64,000 nt of DNA from an uncultured Paraburkholderia sp. (lineage in GTDB: Bacteria; Pseudomonadota; Gammaproteobacteria; Burkholderiales; Burkholderiaceae), in assembly GCA_940746715.1 (NCBI GenBank), contig CALNWN010000003.1, positions 62,001-126,000 of the forward strand, written 5' to 3'. Of the stretch, positions 21,702-32,712 are shown in pieces. Under the pieces are notes generated by a model that saw nothing but the letters and a program-made list of their open reading frames with translations, ran no database searches and was not told where the DNA came from. Within the stretch, counting starts at the first letter, position 1; each line of letters opens with the position of its first letter. A program made the translations under genes and the position numbers.

Positions 21702-23150
21702 ATGCAATTTGATCACTACCTCGACAACGCCCGCGTAGCGCCGAATACTGGCGCGCGGATCGAAGTCGTCGACCCGAGCACCGGCGAACCGTTCGCGACG
21801 ATCGCACGCGGCGACGCAACGGACGTGCAGCGCGCCGTTTCTGCGGCACAGCGCGCGATGGGCAATACGCTGGACGGCGCGTGGGCGAAGCTGTCGCCGG
21901 TCGAACGCAGCAACCTGCTGTTCGCGTGCGCGGCGGCCGTCTCGCAGTATGCGGATGAACTCGCGCAGCTCGAAGCCCGCGACACGGGCAAGGCGCTGAA
22001 CACCGCGCGTACCGATGCAGCGGTGCTGGCGCGCTACCTCCAGTACTACGCCGGATGCGTGGACAAGCTGCACGGCGACACGCTGCCCTATCCGGCCGGG
22101 TTCACGGTACTGACGGTGCGCGAACCGATCGGCGTGACGGGCCACATCATTCCGTGGAATTACCCGATGCAGATCTACGGCCGCTCGGTCGGTGCGTCGC
22201 TCGCCGCCGGCAATGCGTGCGTGGTCAAGCCGGCGGAGGATGCGAGCCTGTCCATTCTCCGGCTGGCCGAAATCGCGGCCGAGGGCGGCTTTCCGGCCGG
22301 CGCCATCAATGTGGTCACGGGGTTGGGCGGCGAAGCCGGCGCGGCACTACTGTCGGCCAATCGTGGCATTCGTCACATTTCATTTACCGGGTCGACGGTA
22401 ACGGGCGCGCTGGTCGGGCACGCCGCTGCCGAGCGTCACTTCCCCGCAGTACTCGAGCTGGGCGGCAAGTCACCGCAATTGCTGTTCGACGATGCCGACC
22501 TCGACCAGGCGCTACCCGTTATCGTCAACGCGATCGTGCAGAACGCAGGGCAAACCTGCTCCGCCGGCAGCCGCCTGCTCGTCCAGCGCACCGTCTACGA
22601 GCGTGTGCTCGATCGTCTGGCGCGGCAGTTTGCGCTGCTGCGTTCGGGGCCGCCGTCGATGAATCTGGAGATGGGGCCGCTCGTCAACGCAAAGCAGCAG
22701 GCGCGCGTCCGCGCTATGGTCGAACGCGCGCAGGCCGACGGCATTCGCGTGGCGGCCCGCGGCACCATCGCGGCGGGCGCATCGGGCGCAGGCTACTACC
22801 AGGAAGCAGTCCTGTTCCGCGACGTGCCGCCCGACAGTGAACTCGCGCAGGAAGAGGTATTCGGCCCGGTGCTCGCGGCCATGCCGTTCGACGACGAAGA
22901 CGCTGCGGTCGCGCTCGCGAACGGCACGCAGTATGGCCTCGTCGCGGGCGTCTGGACCCGGGACGGCGCACGTGCGCTAAGGCTCGCGCGCAAGCTGCAG
23001 GCCGGACAGGTATTTATCAACAACTACGGCGCCGGCGGCGTGGAACTGCCGTTCGGCGGCGTGAAGGCAAGCGGACATGGCCGCGAGAAAGGCTTTGAGG
23101 CGTTGCTCGGCTTTACCGCGCTCAAGACCATCGCGATCAAGCACGATTGA
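21702..23150 (+). CDS. Aldehyde dehydrogenase family protein
   Basis: 'GVTGHIIPWNYPMQIYGRSVGASLAAGNACVVKPAE', 'FTGSTVTGALVGHAAAERHFPAVLELGGKSPQLLFDDADL', 'NAGQTCSAGSR'. Confidence 0.95.
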   Translation: MQFDHYLDNARVAPNTGARIEVVDPSTGEPFATIARGDATDVQRAVSAAQRAMGNTLDGAWAKLSPVERSNLLFACAAAVSQYADELAQLEARDTGKALNTARTDAAVLARYLQYYAGCVDKLHGDTLPYPAGFTVLTVREPIGVTGHIIPWNYPMQIYGRSVGASLAAGNACVVKPAEDASLSILRLAEIAAEGGFPAGAINVVTGLGGEAGAALLSANRGIRHISFTGSTVTGALVGHAAAERHFPAVLELGGKSPQLLFDDADLDQALPVIVNAIVQNAGQTCSAGSRLLVQRTVYERVLDRLARQFALLRSGPPSMNLEMGPLVNAKQQARVRAMVERAQADGIRVAARGTIAAGASGAGYYQEAVLFRDVPPDSELAQEEVFGPVLAAMPFDDEDAAVALANGTQYGLVAGVWTRDGARALRLARKLQAGQVFINNYGAGGVELPFGGVKASGHGREKGFEALLGFTALKTIAIKHD

Positions 23151-23199
23151 TCGCCGCAACGGTGCGACGGCCGTTCGGGGCCGCCGCCGGGGAATCGCC

Positions 23200-24028
23200 A
23201 TGTCTCGACTGACTATTGTAGGTGCCGGCCGCGTCGGCAAAACACTCGGCAACCTGATCGTCGCGAACCGCGTTGCCGACGTGGGGCAGATCTGCGATTG
23301 CGACATCGCGTGCGCGCGTGCGGCGGTCGAATTCGTCGGTGCCGGACGACCGGTCGATGATCTCGGCCTGATCGAGCCTGCCGACATCTGGCTGCTGTCG
23401 GTACCGGACACCCGCATCCGGGAAGTCGCGGACCAGCTCGCACGCCGGTTCGAGCGCGATGCCCGATCGATCGTCGTGCACTGCAGCGGCGCGCTGAGCT
23501 CGGAAGCGCTGGCACCGTTGCGGGCGATCGGCTGGTCCGCGGCCAGCGCGCATCCGGTGCTGAGTTTCGCGGACCCGGGAACGGCCGCGTTCCAGTTCGA
23601 AGGAACGCCGGTCGGAATCGAAGGAGATCCTGAAGCCTGTCGCGCGTGGGGCGAGACGCTCGCGGCCGTCGGTGCGCGCTGTTTCGAGATCCGGAGCGAA
23701 CAGAAGACGCTCTATCACGGTGCCGCGGTGGTCGCGTCCAACTTTCTTCCCGTGCTCGCGTCGCTGTCGAGCGAACTATGGCGCAGCGCGGAGCTTCCCG
23801 AAGCGCTGATACAGGACATGCTGCGCACGCTCGTGCGCAACGCCCCGACAACCTGCTCGCGCTCGGCCCGCGCGAGGCGCTCACCGGCCCTGCCGCGCGA
23901 GGCGATACGGAGGTCGTGAACGCCCACGTTTGCGCGATCGGCGCGTGGGACCCTCTGCGCGCGACGCGTATGACGCGCTGTCCATACTCGCCGCGCGCCT
24001 CGCGAAAACTGGGAACGTTCGCGCCTAA
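23200..24028 (+). pseudogene. Rossmann-like / DUF2520 domain protein, two frameshifts
   Basis: 'MSRLTIVGAGRVGKTLGNLI', 'VHCSGALSSEALAPLRAIGWSAASAHPVLSFADP'; C-terminus 'PDNLLALGPREALTGPAARGD' and 'DAYDALSILAARLAKTGNVRA*' in other frames. Confidence 0.75.
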
Positions 24029-24094
24029 AAAAACCCAGTGCGGCACATGGCTGTCGACCGGCGCAGCCGTGAAAACGGCTTCTGCCCGCACTCG

Positions 24095-24259
24095 CTCGCG
24101 CACACGCACACCGGCCTCTTTCACTGCTGCAAGTGCACCAATATGAACGACGCCTTGAGCGCCACCGCCTTGGAAAGTCAATAGGACGGGCACGACTGCC
24201 GGCCGCTTCCACCATGGCTTGGGAAGTGAGAAGCGATCAATGGTCCAAGTTCTCGGCAT
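24095..24259 (-). pseudogene. Patatin-like phospholipase N-terminal fragment
   Basis: 'VPVLLTFQGGGAQGVVHIGALAAVKEAG' (G-G-G-x nucleophile-loop region); truncated. Confidence 0.55.
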
Positions 24260-24370
24260 GAGATGGGGCCCCACCGAGCGGACGTGGTTCAAGAGCGGCG
24301 AGCGGCGATTCTACTACTGAGCTAGCGATTTCACTCAGGCATTCGTTCGGCGACGGATTAGTAATGCGAT

Positions 24371-25087
24371 GTGCTGTCGATGTTGAAGGAAGACGGCACG
24401 ATTTCGTCGCTGCCGGCGAAGGTGGGTACCACGGCGCCGCCGCTGGCGTCAGGGCCGAGCATTTCAAGCGGTGCGGGCATCTACGGCAATTCCGATTCGC
24501 CGTATCAGGTGCTCGCCGACGCGGACGGTAGTCTGCAGATCAATCAGTGGGATGCCAATACGCGAGGTTGGGCGCAGATTGGCGCTTACCAATACCGCAG
24601 CGACGGCTGGTGGTGGAGCGAAACCGATACGGTGTCGTATCGCTTCGCGGTCGTGTCGGGCAACGATAGCGAAGGAAATGCGTTCAACTATCGCTATCTG
24701 ATGAAGCGGGTCGTGCCGGGCGCGGGCTACGCGTATCTGACGCTGCCAGTCGGTCAGCAGCTGGCACCGCTGGAGGGGATCGACAGCGCGTGGCAGCAAC
24801 GCGTCGGAACGCAATGGACATTGACCAACGATTCACCGAGCGCCGTGCCGATTGCCGTTCTTGGCAATCCGCCCGCGTTTTTCGCGACATTAGGCGAACT
24901 TCCGGGCTACCTGCTGTACGGCAACGAAGATCTTCGCTACCAGCTGGTCGTCCCGGTGAGCGATACGCTCAGCGGCATGTCGGTCAAAGTGCCGGGCAAT
25001 TTTGGACGCGATCTCTACGAGATTCGTTTCGCGTCGACCAGTGCGACGACTCTGACGATCGGCAGTTCGATCTACGCGCGGATCTGA
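24371..25087 (+). CDS. Hypothetical protein (possibly C-terminal part of a larger gene)
   Basis: 238-aa ORF 'GIYGNSDSPYQVLADADGSLQINQWDANTRGWAQIGAYQYRSDGWWWSETDTVSYRFAVVSG...'; family not recognised. Confidence 0.5.
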   Translation: MLSMLKEDGTISSLPAKVGTTAPPLASGPSISSGAGIYGNSDSPYQVLADADGSLQINQWDANTRGWAQIGAYQYRSDGWWWSETDTVSYRFAVVSGNDSEGNAFNYRYLMKRVVPGAGYAYLTLPVGQQLAPLEGIDSAWQQRVGTQWTLTNDSPSAVPIAVLGNPPAFFATLGELPGYLLYGNEDLRYQLVVPVSDTLSGMSVKVPGNFGRDLYEIRFASTSATTLTIGSSIYARI

Positions 25088-25277
25088 CGATGAGGCGTTC
25101 GATGCCGGCGGACGTCGCGATTTCCGTCAACGGCGTCCGAAAAATACGATCGTGCCGGCTCAAAACCACGACTATGGTCGATTCTTTGACTCCCCGCTCG
25201 TCGTGCATATAGGCGGCGGTGTTGCGATGCGCTGCCAACCAGTACCTACAGTACATATGGAAACAAGGAGATTGCAA

Positions 25278-25631
25278 ATGAATTACATCGACGGATTTGT
25301 TGTCCCCGTCCCTACGGCCAACCGCCAAATTTACAGGCAGTTCGCCGAAAGAGCGGCAGCCGTCTTTAAGGAGCACGGTGCGTTAAAGGTGGTTGAGTGC
25401 TGGGGAGATGACTTTCCAGAAGGCAAGGTGACGTCGTTCCCAATGGCGATCAAGCGCAGGGATGATGAGACGGTGGTGTTCTCCCGGGTTGTCTGGCCGT
25501 CGCGTCAGTCGCGAGACCAAGGGATGAAAGCGGTGATGGCGGACCCGCGGCTGCAACCGGAAAAAGAGCCGATGCCTTTTGACGGTCAGCGGCTAATCTA
25601 TGGTGGTTTCGAAGTGATTGTCGACGCGTGA
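25278..25631 (+). CDS. DUF1428-family protein
   Basis: 'MNYIDGFVVPVPTANRQIYRQFAERAAAVFKEHGALKVVECWGDDFPEGKVTSFPMAIKR'; RBS AAGGAG upstream. Confidence 0.85.
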   Translation: MNYIDGFVVPVPTANRQIYRQFAERAAAVFKEHGALKVVECWGDDFPEGKVTSFPMAIKRRDDETVVFSRVVWPSRQSRDQGMKAVMADPRLQPEKEPMPFDGQRLIYGGFEVIVDA

Positions 25632-26021
25632 TGGCGGAAAAATATGGCGCCGGTTCGAGTTGAGACGCGAGTCTATGTTGCTGCCTGCCATTGAACATCC
25701 TATGGCAGCTGGTCGGCACCTACGTCGCGGAATTCCCTTCCGACCGACAACTCGGGACCTGTTGGAGTGAGCGATCTAACGACCATCCGTGCTGACGGGG
25801 GAAAGAAGGCAACTGTCGACGGCTTTGCCACCGAAAGTTCGATAGCTACGCGGCGTGGATATGAGATATCTATCCGGCCTGGCGCACCTCCGGCGCGGCA
25901 ATCAATCTCGATCAACAGTGACGTCATTTATCTGAATTTTTGAATTTGCCCTCATAGCGTCAGCCGGCGATCGGCCCAGGAACGGTCACTTGATTCGTTG
26001 AAGAATGAGCCGGTGCTTTAG

Positions 26022-27239
26022 TCATCTTGCACCGTAGAAATGACGGTACTGCCACGCGGCTTGCCTGATCAACTCGTCGTCCGGCCATGGGCCGGCTCCG
26101 AATCTGCGAATCGATAGCGGCATTAGATCGATCGGCGGGGCACCGTCGACGATCCACTCGGCGAGCATCTCGCCGAGTGCCGGGGCAATGGAGAGCCCTG
26201 CAACATTGCAGCCGCTCGCAAAGTAAAACCCCCGAACGGCGGTCGCGGGGCCGACGATGTGCTGGCCATCGGCTGTCATGGTTGGCAGCCCGCCACGATG
26301 CTCGCGCACCCCCGCCCTCAGGAGGATGGGAAGCTGGGGCTCGACGTCCCGAGCGTAGTGCCAGAGAATGTCGGCGTCGAGCGACAGATCCTTGACGTCG
26401 AAGTCAGCGCCGAAGGCATCCATATCGAAGAATTGTGGATTTTCCTCGTAGATTCCCCAAAGGAATCCTCCATCACAAGGTCTCATATACACCGCAGCAT
26501 CCATGATTCGGACCATCGGCAATTCGGCTCGGGCATCGGGCACGGGTTCAGTGACAAACAGCTGCTGCGCTGTGGTCACAAGAGGAACCCGAATTTCGCT
26601 GGCTTTGGCCACCTGTCGAGTCCAGGCGCCGGCTGCATCCACGACGACGGGGGCCCGTATGCGGCCGCGCGTGCTGTCTACTCCGACCACCGCGCCATCC
26701 TCAATGACGACGCGCGTCACCGCAGTGTTCGGCAGTACGACGGCCCCCTTTTCCTGCGCTGCACGAGCGAAGCCGACGGCGAGTTGACCCGGATTAAAGT
26801 ACATGTCGTCGCCGATACGAATCACCGCAGCCACGCCCTAGGTTCGAAGAAACAGGTTGAGCCGGTGGGCCGCGTCGACGGAGAGTTCCTCCACGTCCAG
26901 GCCGTGGTGCCGGCCGCGCACAATATCTTCCTGAAGCACCTCGGCGTCCGCCGGTCGCCGCGCCACTTTGAGGCTGCCTGAGCACACCCAATCCAATGGC
27001 TGGCCGGTGTCTTCAGAGAATTGCCTGATCCTTTGCGCCGCGAGTTTGACCAGGTCGATCATCAAGTCGCTCTTGCGCAGGCAACTGACCATGCCGGCCG
27101 CTCGGGGTGAGGTCTGTGAGCCGATTTCGAGCCGCTCGACCAACGCGACGCGGAGAGCGCGTTTCTTCGCCAGGTAGAAGGCTGTTGCCGCTCCTAGCCC
27201 GCTGGAGCCAATGACGATCACATCTGCCGATTCGATCAT
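26022..27239 (-). pseudogene. FAD-dependent oxidoreductase (D-amino-acid/sarcosine oxidase-like) interrupted by one in-frame TAG
   Basis: 'SADVIVIGSSGLGAATAFYLAKK' (Rossmann) and 'VVVDAAGAWTRQVAKAS' in the same frame, separated by TAG at 26838-26840. Confidence 0.8.
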
Positions 27240-27617
27240 CGATGCATCTCCCGTTTATCACGCCGGCTGAATCGCCAGGCGAAAGGGTGCTTGACACATG
27301 ATAGACCTCGAAACCAAGGCGCAGGCGACCGCGAATTAACCGATAGCTATTAGCAATCGACACCCGACTTCGCGTGCGAAGGTGGGAAAGGCAGAAACTT
27401 GCGGCGACGTGACGGGCGGCACTGCGCACTGCACGGGGCCTAAAGGGCTGCTGCCACAGATCCGGGCGCCCCAGATCAAAAGGTCGTCCGGTGCAGTGTC
27501 AGGTCAGAATATTGGGCGTGGCGAGCACATTGTGAGGCATAGAACGCTCCATCAGGCCTTGGCAGATCCTCGCCGCGCCCCGTCAAAAGATTTTCATCTA
27601 GACGGTTTGTTAGGGGT

Positions 27618-28312
27618 TTGACAAATCTTCCAGTAATGGCCAAACTACCCAGCATGCCAAAGAAAACCACTGGAGCGGACATGCCGAAGAAGACTCCCGA
27701 ACAGCAGCTACTGCTGGCGCAGATCAAGCAGGTCGCCGAAGGCCTGGCACAGACTTTTGCCCCATTTACCGAGGTCGTGGTCCATGACCTCCTCGACCCG
27801 GAGCACGCGGTGCTTGCAATCCACAACAATCTGTCCGGTCGGGAAGTCGGACAGCCCGCGACCGAACTCGGGCTTGCGCGGATCATGGACCCTGCCTACG
27901 AGCAGATCATCGCCAACTATCCGAACCAGTTCTCGGATGGCCGCTAGGTGAAGAGCACTTCCATCGGCATCAAGGACTCCAAAGGCGACTACATTGCCGC
28001 GCTGTGCATGAACGTCGACCTCACGCTGTTCCGGGGGTTTCAGAACATGCTGAGCAGGTTCATGGCGGTCGAGGGCACCACACCCGCCAGGGAATCGCTG
28101 GATCCCGCTAGCGCCGATCTCATTCGCGCCCGTATCGACGAGTTCGCCGCGCGCATGGCGTCCACACCGCGCTCGTTTAAGCCGGAGGACCGCCGCTCGC
28201 TCCTGAAGGACCTCAAGGCGGCTGGCCTCCTCGAGGTCCGTCGCGCGATGGACACCATTGCCGTCCACCTGGGCGTCTCTCGCGCAACGCGGTGTACAGC
28301 GATGCCAAGTGA
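27618..28312 (+). pseudogene. YheO-like PAS/HTH regulator with in-frame TAG and 3' frameshift
   Basis: 'PFTEVVVHDLLDPEHAVLAIHNNLSGREVGQPATELG' and 'KSTSIGIKDSKGDYIAALCMNVDLTLF' in the same frame around TAG 27945-27947; 'VYSDAK*' end in another frame. Confidence 0.8.
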
Positions 28313-29283
28313 CGCCACGCTCCTTCTCGTCGACAAGCACGTCGTCGAGCAATTTGCTCATACCGGACGACGTCATCGCGGCAGTGCGCGAGGCTTTCGA
28401 ACTGCACGGACAGCGCGCGGGGCGCGTGTTCCCGGTCGTGCGCGAAAAGCTGACCACAGGCGGCATCTTCGGTATCAAGTCCGGAGACGTCGGCAGCCAG
28501 GACCTTCTGGGGTTCAAGGCGGCCGGCTTCTGGCCCATGAACCGGACGCTCGGCGGCGAAGCGCATCAGGGCCACCGTGCTGCTGTTCGATCCGGCCACC
28601 GGCCGGCCCATGTGCGTGATCGACGGCAACGCCATCACCACGGCGCGCACGGCCACGGCCGGCGCCTTGGGCTTTCCGTGCTGGCACGCTAGGATAGCGC
28701 AGTAGCCACGGTCTTCGGCACAGGCATTCAGGCGAAGGCGCAGCTCGCGTTTGCGCTGAGGACGCTACCTTCGCTGACGCATGTGAATTACGTCTCGGTA
28801 GATCGGGAACCGCGGGTAGAGTTTGAATCTTTGTTTGCGGACCAATGCATGTTGAAATGCGCCGCCAATGCGGACGAGGCGGTCGCCCAGAGCGACCTCA
28901 TCATCACCGCGACGACCGGTAGCAGCCCGCTTTTCGATGAAACAGCCCTCCGCGCCGGCACGCATTTGAACTGCGTCGGCTCGGACACCCGAGGTAAGCG
29001 CGAGTTCCAGTGGGCATCCTCGATCGAGCACGGATCGTCGTCGACGATCCTGGACGATCCTGGAGCAGGCCCGCGAGCTTGGAGAATTGCAATGGGCGCC
29101 GCACACGCCATCCATCGAGTGGGGGATCTGGTCACGGGCCGCGCCCAATGGCGGCGCGAACCGACAGATATCAGCGTGTTCGACATGACCGGCCTGGCCC
29201 TGCAGGACCTGATCGTCGCTCGATTGATCCACCGCCGCGCCACTAACCTCGGCCTCCGCGTCACCGTGGCGTGGCCCTGGTGA
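28313..29283 (+). pseudogene. Ornithine cyclodeaminase/mu-crystallin family, multiple frameshifts and one in-frame TAG
   Basis: 'IPDDVIAAVREAFELHGQRAGRVFPVVREK', 'ATVLLFDPATGRPMCVIDGNAITTARTA', 'ATVFGTGIQAKAQLAFAL', 'GTHLNCVGSDTRGKRE' across frames. Confidence 0.85.
29043..29062. repeat. 10-bp tandem duplication GACGATCCTG x2 inside the cyclodeaminase pseudogene
   Basis: Exact duplication at the site of a frame change. Confidence 0.8.
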
Positions 29284-29358
29284 CCGCTGCCCTGGCCTGA
29301 ACCCGGAGTCCGGACGCTCTTGCAGCGATCCGGCATGCGCCAAAGAGGAGTCCGAAAC

Positions 29359-30466
29359 TTGAAATCGCACTATGTCGAGCCGCTCAGCGGCACCACCTAT
29401 CCTTTAGACACGCCCCGGTGGTGTTCGGACGACCGCAGACCACTCCTGATCTCGCCGCTGGCTGGAATTTCCCGGGACGACATCGACCGACGCCTTCGCT
29501 CGCAATGGCGCTATCGCGCATCGCTTCCAGTCGAGATCGCCTCTCCCATCTCCATGGGAGAAGGGTGCACGCCGCTCGTCCAGAAGACATGGGACGACCA
29601 CCGGCCGCATTTCAAGCTGGAGTGGTTCAGCCCCACCAGCAGCTTCAAGGATCGCGGCACCACGGTGATGCTCTCGATGTTACGGCAACCAAGGCGTCAC
29701 GTCCGTACTGGAAGACAGTTCGGGCAACGGCGGAGCGTCGGTGGCGGCTTATGGCGCTGCAGGCGCGATGGGTGTGAAGATTCTGGCACCCGCCTACGCG
29801 TCGCCCGCAAAGATCGCCCAGATGCGAGCCTGCGGGGCGGAGGTACAGCTGGTCGACGGGCCTCGACAGGCGTGTGAAGACGAGGCAGTCCGGCAGTCCG
29901 CGAGCATCTTCTACGCGAGCCACAATTGGCAGCCGTTTTTCCTCGAAGGGACCAAGTCGGTCGGCTACGAGATCTGGGAGGACCTCAACTTCTAGGCGCC
30001 GGACAACATCGTCATGCCTGCAGGCGCAGGCAGCAATGTACTGGGCTGTTATCTGGCGTTCTCGGAATTGATGCGCTCGGGTCAGATCCGCAAAATGCCC
30101 AAGCTCTTCGTTTGCCAGCCATTGAACTGCTCTCCGCTCTCCCATCGACGAAAGACCGTCTCCGAGGGGACGGCCATCGCCCATCCTCTGAGGCTCGCGC
30201 AGGTGGTCAACGCTGTCAGGGAGACGGGCGGGACGACCATCGCTGTGGAAGAAGAGGCAATCGTCGAAGCGCTCAGGCGGATTGCGCGATTAGGGCTTAT
30301 GCCTGAGCTGACTTCGGCGACTGCAGTTGCAGGATTCGATCGGCTTAGCCAGGTGGGGGCGATTCAGGCGCGAGAGGAGACGGTTGTCCTGTTGACAGGT
30401 ACGGGTATCAAGAACGCCGAAGCCATCGCCGATATGTACTCGGACACTCCCGAGACTCTTGTCTAA
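29359..30466 (+). pseudogene. Threonine synthase-like PLP enzyme with frameshift, in-frame TAG and probable internal deletion
   Basis: 'MGEGCTPLVQKTWDDHRPHFKLEWFSPTSSFKDRGTTVMLSML', 'GAAGAMGVKILAPAYASPAKIAQMRACGAEVQLVDG', TAG 29993-29995, 'APDNIVMPAGAGSNVLG'. Confidence 0.8.
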
Positions 30467-30478
30467 AGGCCCCATCTG

Positions 30479-31426
30479 ATGAAAATCGGACTCCTGAATT
30501 GCGGCGGCACCATCACGGAAAGCTATCAGGCCGATGGGACGATCAAGCGCCTATTGGCACGCGATCTGATCGCATTGAGCGGTAAGACAGGCTGGATCGG
30601 ATATGACATCGATCCCGTCGATAGCTGCGATTTGACCTTCGCCTCACTTTGCCGGGCTCGCGATGTCATGCGGCAGGATCGGGAGAGCGAAGCTTTCGTG
30701 ATGTGCTGCGGCACCGACGCAATGGAAGATGCCGCCTATGCCGCCGCGCTGCTTTTCGATCGCGACCGGCCTGTCGTTGTGACGGGTGCTGCGATTCCCG
30801 GCGACAACGCCAATGCCGATGGTCCGCGCAATCTGGCGGATGCTGCTAATCTGGCACGGGCCATGCCGCAGGGCGCGAGCGCCCTCGTTGCCTTCGCGGG
30901 ACGGATTTTCGATCCGGTTTCGATCGTCAAGATATGGCCGCAGGCCATTCAGCCCTTCGGACCGGAAACGGCGATCCGCGGCTCCATCGAGGCCGATATC
31001 GTCACGCTCACAGGATCGGGAGTCGTTGAGGAGAGTTACTCGAAACTCGATGTAGCCGATCTCGGCGCCCGCGTTGCGATCGTCATGGAGACGTTCGGGT
31101 CACTCGTTGGCTTCCCGGATATCTCCACACTCGACGGTATTGTCGTGGCAGGCAAGGGCGCAGGGGGCTTCTCGGCGCTGTCAGAGAGACTTTTAAGCGA
31201 AGCTGCGGCGCACATCCCTGTCGTGCTATCGACACGCTGCGCCCATGGTTTCCGGGTCAATCCAGCCGTCACCAAATATGCCTACGATCGCGCGCACAAG
31301 CTCGGCCTGATCACGGCAGGGTACGACGGTCTGAACGCATCAAAGGCACGAATTCGGCTCATCGCGGAACTGGGGGTCGTGCCGGTCGCAGCGAAAAGGC
31401 GGCGCGCTGACCAACTGCGCGAATAG
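30479..31426 (+). CDS. L-asparaginase-family protein
   Basis: 'MKIGLLNCGGTITESYQADG', 'FVMCCGTDAMEDAAYAAALLFDRDRPVVVTGAA'; intact 315 aa. Confidence 0.9.
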   Translation: MKIGLLNCGGTITESYQADGTIKRLLARDLIALSGKTGWIGYDIDPVDSCDLTFASLCRARDVMRQDRESEAFVMCCGTDAMEDAAYAAALLFDRDRPVVVTGAAIPGDNANADGPRNLADAANLARAMPQGASALVAFAGRIFDPVSIVKIWPQAIQPFGPETAIRGSIEADIVTLTGSGVVEESYSKLDVADLGARVAIVMETFGSLVGFPDISTLDGIVVAGKGAGGFSALSERLLSEAAAHIPVVLSTRCAHGFRVNPAVTKYAYDRAHKLGLITAGYDGLNASKARIRLIAELGVVPVAAKRRRADQLRE

Positions 31427-31566
31427 TACGGTGTCCCAATAGGCCCCACGTGGAGTAGGCAAAGCGCTGATCTCGATCCGAAGCCGTCTTCTTGGCGAGC
31501 GCACGAGAGAACGCCGCCGCGGACGGCGGCTATTCAGTGATTGCAGCAAAGAATGCACCGCTTCGA

Positions 31567-32712
31567 TCACATCTTCTCGACCTCCAGCAGGGTTCGCTTG
31601 CCCTTGACGTACTTGTAAAGAGAGATGGAGCTGTCCTTCAGGTCGCCGTGCTCGTCGAACCGGATATTACCAATCAGAGTGTCGAGATTGGTCGCGGGCA
31701 TCGCGGACAGGATGCCCGCGCGCGTGATCGAGTTCGAACGTTTCATGGCATCGACGATCACGTAGACGGCGCTGTACGCAACCGGCGAGTAGACCACCGG
31801 ATCGTGGCCGTACACGGCCTTCAGTTCCTTGCCGAACGCGGCGCTGCCGGACATCGCGGACATATCGCCACCCGCGACCGAGCAAACCAGGTTGTCGGCG
31901 GCGTCGCCGGCCAGCCTGGCCAGGTCGGTCGTGCAGACACCGTCGCCCGCGAGGATCCTGGCGCGGATTGCCAACTGCATGGCCTGCTTGGCGAAGGGAC
32001 CGCCGGTGGCGTCCTCGCCGCCATACATGATGGCGGCGGGGCGTTCGGCTTTGATCTTGGTCAGGATGGCCTTGAAGTCGGTGGCCTTGTCATTGGTCGC
32101 GTCGCGCGACAGCACTTGGATGCCTTGCGCCTTGGCGGTCTTCTCGAACTGGTCCGCAAGGCCCTGGCCGTAGGCCGTGGCGTCGTCGACTATCGCGACC
32201 GTCTTGACCTTCTGGTTTTGCGCGTACTTGGCGAGGGCGGGGCCCTGCTGGGCGTCGGTGCCGATCACGCGGAAGGCCGTCTTGTAGCCTTGCAGCGTGT
32301 ACTGCGGGTTGGTGGAGCCCGGGGTGATCTGGGTGACGCCGTTGTCGCGGTAGATTTTGGACGCGGGGATAGACACGCCGGAGTTCAGGTGGCCGATCAC
32401 GGCCACGACGCCGTCGTCGACCAGCTTCTGCGCGACATTCGTGCCGGTCCGGGGATCGGCCTGGTCATCCAGCGAATCGACCTCCAGGACGACCTTCTGG
32501 CCGCCGATGACCAGATTGCTGGCCTTGTTGATCTGCTGGACGGCGAGCTTGACGCCGTCGGCGGCATCCTGGCCCATGTGGGCGATGTTGCCGGTCAGCG
32601 GGGCAGCGCTGCCGATCTTCACAGTCACGTCGGCGAGAGCGGCTTGACCGTAGGCCATGGCGATGCAGGCGACAATCAGCGCGGCGCTGAGGGGTTTGAG
32701 TTTAAATTTCAT
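31567..32712 (-). CDS. Branched-chain amino-acid ABC transporter substrate-binding protein (LivK-like)
   Basis: Signal peptide; 'VKIGSAAPLTGNIAHMGQDAADGVKLAVQQINK', 'AVIGHLNSGVSIPASKIYRDNGVTQITPGSTNP'. Confidence 0.93.
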   Translation of the reverse strand: MKFKLKPLSAALIVACIAMAYGQAALADVTVKIGSAAPLTGNIAHMGQDAADGVKLAVQQINKASNLVIGGQKVVLEVDSLDDQADPRTGTNVAQKLVDDGVVAVIGHLNSGVSIPASKIYRDNGVTQITPGSTNPQYTLQGYKTAFRVIGTDAQQGPALAKYAQNQKVKTVAIVDDATAYGQGLADQFEKTAKAQGIQVLSRDATNDKATDFKAILTKIKAERPAAIMYGGEDATGGPFAKQAMQLAIRARILAGDGVCTTDLARLAGDAADNLVCSVAGGDMSAMSGSAAFGKELKAVYGHDPVVYSPVAYSAVYVIVDAMKRSNSITRAGILSAMPATNLDTLIGNIRFDEHGDLKDSSISLYKYVKGKRTLLEVEKM

